A stretch of 64,000 nt of DNA from positions 62,001 through 126,000 of the forward strand of contig CAWCPX010000006.1 of NCBI GenBank assembly GCA_963797605.1, in the 5' to 3' direction. This document shows positions 56,298 through 64,000 of this stretch, piece after piece. The first letter of the stretch is position 1, and every line of letters starts with the position of its first letter. Below the pieces are notes generated by a model, which worked only from the letters and a program-made list of their open reading frames with translations, did no database searches and was not told the origin of the DNA. Source of the DNA: DASQPR01 sp963797605. Its GTDB lineage: Bacteria; Actinomycetota; Actinomycetes; Mycobacteriales; Micromonosporaceae. Position numbers and translations under genes: made by a program.

Positions 56298-56417
56298 TCG
56301 AGTCGTGAAACACATGCCGCCAATAGCGAGGGCACCGTGACGCAGGCACTCAAACACGACAAATAACCCAAACGTGCCGCACTCGGCGGCCGAGTCCGGC
56401 ATGATCGCCGGTTGCTA

Positions 56418-56461
56418 CGACTTATCGGGGTCAAATGGCGACGGGAGACCCCGATAAGTCG
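56418..56461. repeat. 15-bp perfect stem hairpin
   Basis: CGACTTATCGGGGTC (56418-56432) pairs perfectly with its complement at 56447-56461 around a 14-base loop. This is one of the longest perfect stems in the window, and it lacks a T run on either strand. Confidence 0.8.
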
Positions 56462-56496
56462 CAAGATCCGAAATCGGCAAAGATCACGCGCTCCGG

Positions 56497-56518
56497 CCGA
56501 TGTCGCAAACGACATCGG
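56497..56518. repeat. 9-bp stem hairpin with CAAA loop
   Basis: CCGATGTCG and CGACATCGG enclose the tetraloop CAAA. The arm shares the word ATGTCG with the hairpin at 56262. Confidence 0.7.
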
Positions 56519-56660
56519 GATGTCACGCGCGACATGAAAGACCCGGGACACATGCCTCGAATCCCGGACACGCCGATGCGACCCAAGACCCCACCGCCGC
56601 CGAACTCGACGCGGCACGCCGGCCGGCGCAGATGCTGCCCGAAGCCGCTCGCGGCCGACC

Positions 56661-56806
56661 CCGCTCATCTGCGCCCAGCCGGCTCATCTGCGCCGACCCC
56701 GCCCGTCTGCGCCCAGCCGGCTCATCTGCGCCCAACCCGCCCGTCTGCGCCAACCCGCCCACCCCGCCCAGCCCGCCCATCTGCGCCGGCCCCGCTCATC
56801 TGTGCG
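56661..56806. repeat. minisatellite array C (about 8 units of 18 bp)
   Basis: About eight units with consensus CCGCYCRTCTGCGCCCAGC, alternating CGGCTCATCTGCG and CCGCCCGTCTGCG forms. The array ends 24 bases before the metG stop codon. It differs in sequence from arrays A and B but has the same unit size and layout. Confidence 0.8.
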
Positions 56807-56830
56807 GAGCCGGCGACAGTGCGAGTCAGG

Positions 56831-58612
56831 TCACGACGCGAGTCGAGCCAGCTCCTCGTCGACGATCGACGGGTCGAGCTTCTTGAACACCGGCTTCGGC
56901 GCCTCCAGCGGCGTCCCGGCGACGATCGGCACCGGCTCCCAGCGCGCCCCGACCGAGTAGTCGCCGGTCAGGATCGGGTAGCCCGGGCCGCCGTCGAGGT
57001 CGTCGACCTCCACGATCGACGGCATCGGCGCGTGCACCCCGGAGCCGCCCAGCAATTCGTGGATCTGCTGCGCCGCGTGTGGCAGGAACGGCGTCAGGAT
57101 CGTGTTGCAGTAGCGGATCGCCTGGAGGGCCGTGTGGAGCACCGTACCCATGCGCGCAGTGTCGTCTTTGAGCTTCCATGGCGCCTGGTCGGACAGATAT
57201 TTGTTGACCTCGCCCACCAATCGCATGGCCTCGTTGATCGCGGCTTTCTGCCGTTGGCGGCCGATGAGGTCGCCGACGGTGTCGAAGCCAACCCGGATCG
57301 ACTCCAGCAACGCGACGTCTTCCGAGGCCAGGGTGCCTTCCGGCGGCACGGCGCCGAAATTCTTCGCGGTGATCGAGATCGTGCGGTTGACGAGGTTGCC
57401 CCAGCCCGCGACCAGCTCGTCGTTGTTGCGCCGCAGGAACTCGGCCCAGGTGAAGTCGGTGTCGGTCGACTCCGGGCCGGCGACCGCGATGAAGTAGCGC
57501 AGGGCGTCGGCGTCGTAGCGCTCGAGGAAATCGCGCACGTAGATGACGACCGACCGGGAGGAGGAGAACTTCCGGCCCTCCATCGTCAGATATTCGCTCG
57601 ACACGACCTCCGTCGGCAACGCGAGCGCTCCGAGCGCCCCGGGCGTGCCGCCCTTCGCACCCTCGCCGTTATAAGCGAGCAGCTCGGCCGGCCAGATTTG
57701 GGCGTGGAACGTGATGTTGTCCTTGCCCATGAAATAATAGGAGCGAGCGTCACCCGCCGGGTCCCAGAACGCGCGCCACGCGGAGTCGTCGCCGGTGCGC
57801 CGGGCCCACTCGATCGACGCCGAGAGGTAACCGACGACGGCGTCGAACCAGACGTAAAGCCGCTTGCTCGGGTTGTCCTCCCAGCCCGGCAGCGGCACCG
57901 GGATGCCCCAGTCGATGTCGCGGGTCATCGCGCGCGGCCGGATGTCATCGAGCAGGTTGAGCGAGAACTTCAGCACGTTGGGGCGCCAGTCGGTGCGAGT
58001 CCGCAACCAGGCACCGAGCGCGTCGGCGAGCGCCGGCAGATCGAGGAAGAAATGCTCGGTCTCGACGAACTTCGGCGTCTCGCCGTTGATGCGGCTCTTC
58101 GGGTTGATCAGTTGGATCGGGTCGAGTTGGTTGCCACAGTTGTCGCACTGGTCGCCGCGGGCCGCGTCGTAACCGCAAATGGGGCACGTGCCCTCGATGT
58201 ATCGATCGGGCAGCGTGCGACCGGATGACGGGGAGATCGCGCCCTTGGTCGTCTGCTCGATCATGTATCCGTTGGCGTAGACCTGCCGGAACAACTCCTG
58301 GGCGACGGCGTAGTGGTTGCGGGTCGTCGTCCGCGTGAAAAGGTCGTAGCTCAGGCCCAGGGCCTGCAGGTCTTCGACGATCATGCGGTTGTAGCGGTCG
58401 GCCAGCTCGCGCGGCGTCGACCCCTCCTGTTCCGCCTGGACGAGGATCGGCGTGCCGTGCTCGTCAGTGCCGGAGACCATGAGCACGTCGTGGCCGGACA
58501 TCCGCATATACCGGCTGAAAACGTCGGAGGGGACCCCGAAACCGGAGACGTGGCCGATGTGACGCGGGCCGTTGGCATAAGGCCAGGCGACCGCGGAAAG
58601 AACGTGACTCAT
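56831..58612 (-). CDS. metG: methionyl-tRNA synthetase
   Basis: 593-residue class I synthetase charging initiator and elongator tRNA-Met. HIGH is at about residue 18 (RHIGHVSGFG), the zinc knuckle has CPICG and CDNCG (about residues 142-160), and the KMSKS loop reads GRKFSSSRS (about 339), the form common in actinobacteria. The anticodon-binding domain follows and there is no C-terminal EMAP domain. ATG 58612 is the family start. It is divergent from the disordered membrane protein gene at 58692. Confidence 0.95.
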   Translation of the reverse strand: MSHVLSAVAWPYANGPRHIGHVSGFGVPSDVFSRYMRMSGHDVLMVSGTDEHGTPILVQAEQEGSTPRELADRYNRMIVEDLQALGLSYDLFTRTTTRNHYAVAQELFRQVYANGYMIEQTTKGAISPSSGRTLPDRYIEGTCPICGYDAARGDQCDNCGNQLDPIQLINPKSRINGETPKFVETEHFFLDLPALADALGAWLRTRTDWRPNVLKFSLNLLDDIRPRAMTRDIDWGIPVPLPGWEDNPSKRLYVWFDAVVGYLSASIEWARRTGDDSAWRAFWDPAGDARSYYFMGKDNITFHAQIWPAELLAYNGEGAKGGTPGALGALALPTEVVSSEYLTMEGRKFSSSRSVVIYVRDFLERYDADALRYFIAVAGPESTDTDFTWAEFLRRNNDELVAGWGNLVNRTISITAKNFGAVPPEGTLASEDVALLESIRVGFDTVGDLIGRQRQKAAINEAMRLVGEVNKYLSDQAPWKLKDDTARMGTVLHTALQAIRYCNTILTPFLPHAAQQIHELLGGSGVHAPMPSIVEVDDLDGGPGYPILTGDYSVGARWEPVPIVAGTPLEAPKPVFKKLDPSIVDEELARLAS

Positions 58613-58691
58613 GGTGCTCAACCTTACTTTCCAGGCCGACACGCGCTGCACGTGCCGGGGCGGCTCGCGTAAACAGTGTCCAATTGACACC

Positions 58692-60413
58692 GTGAGCGGT
58701 ACAGATTCGACCGAGCCGGCAGGCGCCGACCCGCAGGAGGGGCGTCCGTGGCCCCCGCCTGGGCCGGACACCGCCTGGTGGCGCGAAGACCCAACTGCTC
58801 AAAAGCCTTCTTCCACGGGTACGCGCGACGCCCGCGACCGTGCAGCCGAGTCCGTTCCGAGCGAACCTCTGGCGCCTGAGCGCCCCCCGATCGTGCCACC
58901 GCCGTCGCTTCCACGCGTCGTCAGCGGCCCGCCGCCCCTGATCGCCGCAACACCCGCGTCCGGCCAGCACACCGGCATGTCCCCGACGACCGGCCAGTTC
59001 CCGGTGGTGCCCGCGCCCGCGCCGCCCACCCGGCCGGCGCCGCGACGACGGATGGAACTGTCCGACGAGCCGAGCCCGATCGCCGATGATGTGGCGGCGG
59101 CGTTCGCGCCCGGCGGTCCGTGGAGCGCCGAACCGACTCCGGTCACGGTGCCGGCCCCTGCGGCTCCGACTCCGGCAGGCGACGCACCGGCGGTCGAAGT
59201 TGTCGCGGCCGAGGTGACGGCGAGCGATGACCGGTCAGGGTCGGATCAAGCCACCGTGATAGCGGATGCTCCGAAACCAACCGAGGAACCACCCACCGAA
59301 ACCGCGCCAACAGGCGCCGACCAAGCCGACACCGTGATCCCCGACGCGGGCGCTTCTGATGCGGCCACCGCCGACGCGGAAGCATCCGTCACCGCGACTT
59401 CCGAAACAGCGCCGTCCGACGCAACGACATCCGATGCGGCGACGTCTGAGGCGACGACGCCTTCTGACCCCGAGATCCAGAGCGCTACCGACGCCGAGCC
59501 GTCCACCGACCTCCCCGGCCAGAGCCGCAACACGGCACCGGGCGGCTTCGAAAGCCACCGCACGCCGTCCGCGCGCGCGCCGAAGCGTCCGATGCCGGAC
59601 ACCGCTTCCCCCGCCGATGCCGCCGCCCGTAGCGCGGCGGCCAGATCGTCGGCCCGGTCGGTCGCCGGCCCGGGCACACCGACGCGCGTCCCGCGTCGCG
59701 GCGGCAACCAGCGGAACAACGACATCGCCGAGGCCGCGCCGACCGCCCAGATCATCGCGCCACGGCAGGAGGTCAGCGAGCCGGCGTCGTCGCTGGCGGT
59801 CTTCTTCGAGGCCGACGAGCGGGCGCCGGTCGAACCGATGTGGCCGGCCGCGACGATGCACGTCCCCTCGGGTCATCGCGCCGACACCCCGGTGCCGATC
59901 CGCGGACGTCGCAAAAAGATCAAGGATCCGCGTTCGCCGGTCGTCGGTCTCGCGTCCCTGCTGCTCTTCGCGTTCATCGCGACGTTCTTCGCGTGGTTCT
60001 CGGCGGCACCCCTGTGGCTGACGCTGGGTCATGGGCGGCACGGCGTCGCGGTCGTCGCGAACTGCCCGGTCGACGGGATCGACAAGCGGTGTGCCGAGTT
60101 CACGGCGACGGACGCGTCCTTCAGCGCCACGGTGACGTTGCTCGGGCCGGCGAGCCAGCACGCGCCGTCGGGCACGAAGCTGGCGGCTCAGATGGTTTCC
60201 GACCGGGCGTCGACGGCGTACGCGGGCGACACGAGCAGCCTCTACCTCCGGTGGGGGCCCGGCATCGCCATCGCGCTGCTGTGCGGTCTCGGGATCGCGT
60301 GGTCGACGGGTTCGTTCCGGTTGCCGAGCAGGCGTGGGCGAATTGTCACGGTGCTGTTCAGCCTGTTCACACCGATTGCCCTGATTGCCGGAATGCTGGC
60401 CGCTACCTACTAG
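58692..60413 (+). CDS. disordered-tail membrane protein (unknown)
   Basis: 573 residues. The first 400 are Pro/Ala/Thr/Ser-rich and almost certainly disordered, with a run of Asp-Ala-Thr/Ser pseudo-repeats at about residues 215-265 (GASDAATADAEASVTATSE). A basic RGRRKKIKD precedes a membrane span (GLASLLLFAFIATFFAWFSA), then an external domain of about 85 residues with two cysteines (VVANCPVDG, KRCAEF), then two more spans at the C-terminus. I do not recognise it. It ends 11 bases inside rsmI on the other strand. GTG 58692 is used. Confidence 0.75.
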   Translation: MSGTDSTEPAGADPQEGRPWPPPGPDTAWWREDPTAQKPSSTGTRDARDRAAESVPSEPLAPERPPIVPPPSLPRVVSGPPPLIAATPASGQHTGMSPTTGQFPVVPAPAPPTRPAPRRRMELSDEPSPIADDVAAAFAPGGPWSAEPTPVTVPAPAAPTPAGDAPAVEVVAAEVTASDDRSGSDQATVIADAPKPTEEPPTETAPTGADQADTVIPDAGASDAATADAEASVTATSETAPSDATTSDAATSEATTPSDPEIQSATDAEPSTDLPGQSRNTAPGGFESHRTPSARAPKRPMPDTASPADAAARSAAARSSARSVAGPGTPTRVPRRGGNQRNNDIAEAAPTAQIIAPRQEVSEPASSLAVFFEADERAPVEPMWPAATMHVPSGHRADTPVPIRGRRKKIKDPRSPVVGLASLLLFAFIATFFAWFSAAPLWLTLGHGRHGVAVVANCPVDGIDKRCAEFTATDASFSATVTLLGPASQHAPSGTKLAAQMVSDRASTAYAGDTSSLYLRWGPGIAIALLCGLGIAWSTGSFRLPSRRGRIVTVLFSLFTPIALIAGMLAATY

Positions 60414-61272
60414 GACGCGCGGCCACCACGAGGTTGTAGACGTCCCGCTTCGGCAGTCCGAACTCCTTCGCGACCTCCGCGATCGCGTCTTTCCGAGGCG
60501 TACCCGCTGACTCCCTGACAGCCACCGCGGACAGCAACGCGCTGTCGCTCGGGCGACCCACCACGGCCGGCGCTCCCCCGACGACCAGCGTGATCTCGCC
60601 ACGAGGCTCACCGTCGGCGGCCCACGTCGCGAGATCACGCAGCGGCGCCCGGCGGATCTCCTCGTAGGTCTTCGTCAGCTCGCGGCACACGGCGGCGGGC
60701 CGATCCGACCCGAACGAGGTCGCCAGCGCATCGAGCGTGGCCGCGATCCGGTGCGGCGCCTCGAAGAACACGAGCGTGCGTTCCTCGGTCGCGAGCGCGT
60801 CGAGCCGGGCCCGACGTTCGCCCGGCTTTCGGGGCAGGAATCCCTCGAAACAGAACCGGTCGCTCGGCAGGCCGGAGAGCGCTAACGCGGTCGTGACAGC
60901 GCTCGGCCCCGGCGCCGCGGTGACCGGGACTCCGGCCTCGACAGCGGCCCGGACCAGGCGATAACCGGGGTCGGACACGCTCGGCATACCGCCATCGGTG
61001 ACGACCGCCACGGTCGCACCGGCTAGAAGCGCCTCGGCCAACTCGGGCGTGCGGCGCTCCTCGTTGCCCTCGAAGTAGGAGACGACGCGGCCGCCGATCT
61101 CGATCTCCAGGTCGCGCGCGAGCCGGCCGAGGCGTCGGGTGTCCTCGGCGGCGACGATGTCCGCGCTGGTCAGCGCCTCCCGAAGCCGGGCTGAGGCGTC
61201 CCCGACATTGCCCAACGGGGCACCGACGAGCACCAATCGACCACGTTCGTCAGTTACCGGCATGCGTGCCAT
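60403..61272 (-). CDS. rsmI: 16S rRNA (C1402) 2'-O-methyltransferase
   Basis: RsmI of the tetrapyrrole-methylase fold, which methylates the ribose of C1402 in 16S rRNA. LVLVGAPLGNVGDASARLREAL (about residues 13-34), EDTRRLGRLARDLEI, GGMPSVSDPGYRLV and FEAPHRIAATLDAL are typical. The 289 residues are normal. ATG 61272 or 61263 could be the start. It is divergent from the O-mannosyltransferase, as in M. tuberculosis (Rv1003/Rv1002c). Confidence 0.94.
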   Translation of the reverse strand: MARMPVTDERGRLVLVGAPLGNVGDASARLREALTSADIVAAEDTRRLGRLARDLEIEIGGRVVSYFEGNEERRTPELAEALLAGATVAVVTDGGMPSVSDPGYRLVRAAVEAGVPVTAAPGPSAVTTALALSGLPSDRFCFEGFLPRKPGERRARLDALATEERTLVFFEAPHRIAATLDALATSFGSDRPAAVCRELTKTYEEIRRAPLRDLATWAADGEPRGEITLVVGGAPAVVGRPSDSALLSAVAVRESAGTPRKDAIAEVAKEFGLPKRDVYNLVVAARPSR

Positions 61273-61352
61273 TGTCCCTGATGCGAGCACCGGAGTGAAT
61301 TTCACCGATCCACCACGCGACGGTTCGTAGGCTGGGCGCCTAGGATCTCCGG

Positions 61353-62993
61353 GTGACCACCGCGCCAATGACAGCTGACGAACTCGTGAGCGCCAGCGAC
61401 GACGCATCGACACCCGGTGAGGATCAGGGCCGACGGTTGGTCGAGATCCCCGACGTGATCCGGCGCCGCCTCGCCCCCGCGCTGCCCGACGACCGCCTGT
61501 TCTCATGGGCGGCCACGCTCCTGATCACGTTCGTGGCGTTCGTGCTGCGCTTGATCGGCCTGGCCCACCCTCAGCCGCCGGAGACGCAAGACAAGATCTT
61601 CGACGAGATCTATTACGCGACCGAGGGTCACGACCTCTTCAAACACGGCGTCGAGTGGAACGCTCAGACCGGCACCGGCGACTTCGTGGTGCATCCGCCG
61701 CTCGGCAAGTGGATCATCGGTCTGGGCGAGCAGATCTTCGGCTACAACACGTTCGGCTGGCGGATCATGCCGGCGATCTTCGGCACGCTGGCGATCCTGC
61801 TGCTGATCCGCGTGACCCGGCGCATGTTCCGCTCGACGATCCTCGGGTGCGCCGCCGGCCTCCTGATGACGCTCGACGGCATGGAATTCGTGCTCTCCCG
61901 CACCGCGCTGCTCGATATCTTCCTGATGTTCTTCATCTTCGCCGCGTTCGGCTGCCTCGTGATGGACCGAGACCAGCGCCGCCGCCGCTGGTTGCGCGCG
62001 ATGGAAAACGGCCTCGACCCGACGGTGCCCGGGAAAGCCGGCCGGCTCCGCCGCACGTCATGGCGCGACGCGGTGCCGTGGTGGCGGCTCGCCGGCGCCG
62101 TCATGACCGCCTGCGCGCTCGCGGTCAAGTGGAGCGCCCTGTGGTACGTGATCCTGTTCGTCTTCCTGATCATCATCTGGGAGATCGGTGTCCGGCGCAC
62201 CGTCGGCAGCGCACACCCGGTGATGGACACGCTCCTCGACGAGACCGGGTGGCTGGTCGCCTTCGGCGTGATCGTGCTGGTCGTCTACACGGCCAGCTGG
62301 ACCGGCTGGCTCGTGACCTCCCACGGCTACGACCGGCATTGGCTCGCCAGCACCGGCCACCACGAATACCCGATCATCGGCGCGTTGCAGAACCTCTGGC
62401 ACTATCACCACGACGCGTACACGTTCCACACCGGCCTGACCACGAAACACACCTACCAGTCGTGGCCGTGGCAGTGGTTGCTGCTCGGCCGTCCGGTCGC
62501 GTTCTACTACTCGGCCGCCGGCGGCTGCGGTGCCGCCAACTGCTCCTCCGAGGTGCTGCTGCTCGGCACGCCGCTGCTGTGGTGGTCGTTCCTGCCGGCG
62601 CTCGTCGGCCTGACCGGGTTCACGATCGCCCGGCGTGACTGGCGCGGGTACGCGATCCTCCTCGGCGCCATCGTCGGCATCGCACCGTGGTTCATCTGGG
62701 AATTCAGCGACCGGACGATGTTCTACTTCTATGCGTTGCCGGCGCTGCCGTTCATGATCATGGCGGTGGTGTACCTGTTCGGGCTCATGATCCATACGCC
62801 GAGAAAGGCCGCGTCGGCGTCGACCGGCTGGTTCAGCGCCGTCGACCGAAGAATGGTCGGCGGGACCCTGCTCGGTCTGTACATCCTCGTGATCCTCTTC
62901 TGCTTCGCGTACTTCTATCCGATCTACGCGGCTGAGAAGATCACGTACACCCAATGGTTCGCTCGGATGTGGTTGGGTGGGCGTTGGATCTAG
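61353..62993 (+). CDS. pmt: protein O-mannosyltransferase
   Basis: 546-residue membrane glycosyltransferase (GT39) that transfers mannose from polyprenyl-phosphate mannose to secreted proteins. About ten spans; the first external loop has the catalytic FDEIYYATEG (about residue 79) with VVHPPLGKWIIGLGE, and GMEFVLSRTALLDIFLMFF follows. The C-terminal WPWQWLLLGRPVAFYY and GYILL-like spans complete the family. GTG 61353 follows TAGGAT by six bases, indicating a leaderless transcript. Confidence 0.92.
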   Translation: MTTAPMTADELVSASDDASTPGEDQGRRLVEIPDVIRRRLAPALPDDRLFSWAATLLITFVAFVLRLIGLAHPQPPETQDKIFDEIYYATEGHDLFKHGVEWNAQTGTGDFVVHPPLGKWIIGLGEQIFGYNTFGWRIMPAIFGTLAILLLIRVTRRMFRSTILGCAAGLLMTLDGMEFVLSRTALLDIFLMFFIFAAFGCLVMDRDQRRRRWLRAMENGLDPTVPGKAGRLRRTSWRDAVPWWRLAGAVMTACALAVKWSALWYVILFVFLIIIWEIGVRRTVGSAHPVMDTLLDETGWLVAFGVIVLVVYTASWTGWLVTSHGYDRHWLASTGHHEYPIIGALQNLWHYHHDAYTFHTGLTTKHTYQSWPWQWLLLGRPVAFYYSAAGGCGAANCSSEVLLLGTPLLWWSFLPALVGLTGFTIARRDWRGYAILLGAIVGIAPWFIWEFSDRTMFYFYALPALPFMIMAVVYLFGLMIHTPRKAASASTGWFSAVDRRMVGGTLLGLYILVILFCFAYFYPIYAAEKITYTQWFARMWLGGRWI

Positions 62994-63093
62994 GTTCGTG
63001 GTCTTCGGCGGGCGGGTCGTGGCACGGTTCGCGGTTGCCAGCCGGGCACCACGTGCCTCGCTTCGGGGAAGCGTTCGGGCGTGGCAGCGCCGC

Positions 63094-63861
63094 TTATTTT
63101 CGTGATCCGTCCCGGGCGGCGTTCGCCTCGATCGCGTCGTGGATGTATCGGGCCAGACCCTCGGCGGCCTGCTCGTAGACCGCGGTGAATCGTGGGTCGG
63201 AGATGTACATCTCGGCCAATGCCCGGTGCATCTCCGGTGAGCAGTCGTAGAAGCGGGTCGTGATGTGCCCGCGGTGCTGCTCGGCGGCACGAATCGCCGG
63301 AACGCTGTCGGCGGGATAGCCGGCGGTCATGGCCTCGATGAATGCCCGTTCGATCGCGGCGGATTCGGCTTTGATCGCCAGCCAGTCGGCCTTCGTGTAG
63401 GCGCTGGTTCGCCGGTGCGACTCGCGGTACGCGTCGGTGTCGCCCCAGCGTTCCGCCGTCTCGTCGGCGTACTGCGCCGGGTCCTCGGAGCCGAAGACCT
63501 CGAAACGATCCTCGGGCGTGAGCGTGATTCCCATTCTGATTGCCTCCCTGGCGGCTTCGACGGCCTCGATCATGTGCCGGGTCCGCTCCAACCGGACCGT
63601 CAGCAGGGTGTGCTGCCGGTCGAGGTGGGCGAGCGGATCGGCGGTCGGGTCGTCGAGCATGGTCGCGATCTCGTCCAGGGGAAACCCGAGTTCTCGGTAG
63701 AACCGGACCTGTTGCAGCCGCTCCAGGTCCGCATCCGTGTAGCGCCGGTAACCGGCCGCGGACCTCGCACCCGGCGACAGCAGCCCGATCTCGTCGTAAT
63801 GATGCAGCGTGCGCACCGTCACGCCGGCGAGACCGGCGACCTGACCCACCGAAAAACTCAT
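63094..63861 (-). CDS. MerR-family regulator with TipAS-type effector domain
   Basis: 255 residues. The MerR helix-turn-helix opens the protein (SVGQVAGLAGVTVRTLHHYDEIGLL), followed by YRRYTDADLERLQQV and the dimer coiled coil. The C-terminal 130 residues (ALAEMYISDPRFTAVYEQAAEGLARYIHDAI) match the TipAS antibiotic-binding domain of TipAL. Such proteins usually bind thiopeptides or other drugs and activate their own promoter. GGAGGG lies four bases before ATG 63861. Confidence 0.92.
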   Translation of the reverse strand: MSFSVGQVAGLAGVTVRTLHHYDEIGLLSPGARSAAGYRRYTDADLERLQQVRFYRELGFPLDEIATMLDDPTADPLAHLDRQHTLLTVRLERTRHMIEAVEAAREAIRMGITLTPEDRFEVFGSEDPAQYADETAERWGDTDAYRESHRRTSAYTKADWLAIKAESAAIERAFIEAMTAGYPADSVPAIRAAEQHRGHITTRFYDCSPEMHRALAEMYISDPRFTAVYEQAAEGLARYIHDAIEANAARDGSRK

Positions 63862-63915
63862 GGTTCCCTCCGTGCGATCCATGCTCGGGCATGACGCCAC
63901 GTGAGGGTCAAGCCA

Positions 63916-64000
63916 TCAGGTCGCCAGCGCGGCGATGCCCGTCCGGCTCGCGTTTCCGCCCGACAGCACGAGCACGACAGTGCCATCGACAGGCACCTCG
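63916..64000 (-). CDS. C-terminal fragment, probable PLP-dependent amino-acid ammonia-lyase
   Basis: 28 residues from the right edge to TGA: the segment VLVLSGGNASRTGIAALAT. VLSGGN near the C-terminus is typical of serine/threonine dehydratase and racemase family enzymes. The gene continues outside the window, so substrate and length are unknown. Confidence 0.45.
   Translation of the reverse strand, partial: EVPVDGTVVLVLSGGNASRTGIAALAT

Larger units (their letters stand above)
55794..56830. other. 1-kb non-coding repeat and hairpin region between metG and tatD
   Basis: No gene can be supported across 1037 bases. The region has two minisatellite arrays (55888-56256 and 56661-56806) and, between them, three strong hairpins (56262-56297, 56418-56461, 56497-56518). 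Open frames spanning it, such as a 168-residue minus frame at 56162-56668, are built from repeat units. It might encode a structured RNA on the minus strand as a metG 3' leader/tatD 5' leader. Confidence 0.75.

Noticed and set aside
56162..56668. 168-residue minus-strand frame in the repeat region
   Set aside because: Made of hairpin and repeat sequence with no start signal or similarity.
55888..56806. Possible CRISPR array
   Set aside because: Repeats are contiguous with no unique spacers, units are degenerate and too short, and no cas genes are present.

Overview
The window is a high-GC, gene-dense stretch of an actinobacterial chromosome. This is shown by the GC-rich third codon positions, many GTG starts, leaderless promoters, a conservon-like HK/roadblock/DUF742/GTPase operon, a protein O-mannosyltransferase beside rsmI, and a KFSSS-type MetRS. 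Two blocks follow known actinobacterial gene order. pmmB, upp, add, deoA and cdd (4.1-24.8 kb) match the Mycobacterium tuberculosis Rv3308-Rv3315c region, with a nucleoside ABC transporter added. glmU, prs, rplY, pth, ispE, rsmA, tatD, metG, rsmI and pmt (43-63 kb) match the Rv1002-Rv1018 region, but without rpfB. I cannot name the genus.

Layout. 0-4 kb: a stand-alone acyl-CoA mutase large subunit (minus) divergent from a membrane Ser/Thr kinase. 4-25 kb: phospho-sugar mutase, upp, deoC with an aldehyde dehydrogenase pair, then a signalling region: an acidic protein, an 888-aa protein that looks like a domesticated IS110-type RNase-H-fold protein, and the minus-strand operon HK, roadblock, DUF742, GTPase. 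This is followed by adenosine deaminase, RlmA methyltransferase, a DUF4272 protein, a cupin, thymidine phosphorylase and cytidine deaminase. 25-32 kb: a nucleoside ABC importer (two permeases, a double ATPase, two BMP-family lipoproteins). 32-37 kb: a YihY membrane protein, a 2H-phosphoesterase domain continuous with TrpS, an ECF sigma factor with an Asp-box membrane protein, and a CorC/HlyC-like CBS protein. 37-43 kb: cysN, cysD, cysQ and a polyprenyl-phosphate sugar transferase in one tightly coupled operon. 43-53 kb: pth, rplY, prs, glmU, an esterase, tRNA-Gln, two divergent DUF4383 proteins, a TetR regulator, a fatty acyl desaturase and an ABC-F protein. 53-64 kb: ispE, rsmA, tatD, a 1-kb repeat and hairpin-rich gap, metG, a disordered membrane protein, rsmI, pmt, a TipA-type MerR regulator and the end of a probable PLP enzyme.

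The nucleoside genes make a salvage unit. The BMP lipoproteins and ABC transporter bring nucleosides in; Add, Cdd and DeoA deaminate and phosphorolyse them; Upp recovers uracil; DeoC and the aldehyde dehydrogenases can channel deoxyribose-5-phosphate toward acetaldehyde and acetyl units; the phospho-sugar mutase may handle pentose or hexose phosphates.

The most interesting signals are these. (1) A conserved C-terminal module is shared by the sensor kinase and the neighbouring 888-aa transposase-like protein, suggesting a common binding partner. (2) There are three intergenic minisatellites, two of them with large hairpins in a 1-kb gap. (3) A cytidine deaminase carries an unexplained C-terminal extension. 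(4) A catalytically dead half-length aldehyde dehydrogenase is paired with a complete one. (5) The sugar transferase is translationally coupled to sulfate-activation genes. About 25 apparent single-base frameshifts, roughly 20 of them +1 insertions, break otherwise well-conserved and partly essential genes in clusters. I read these as uncorrected sequencing errors rather than pseudogenes.
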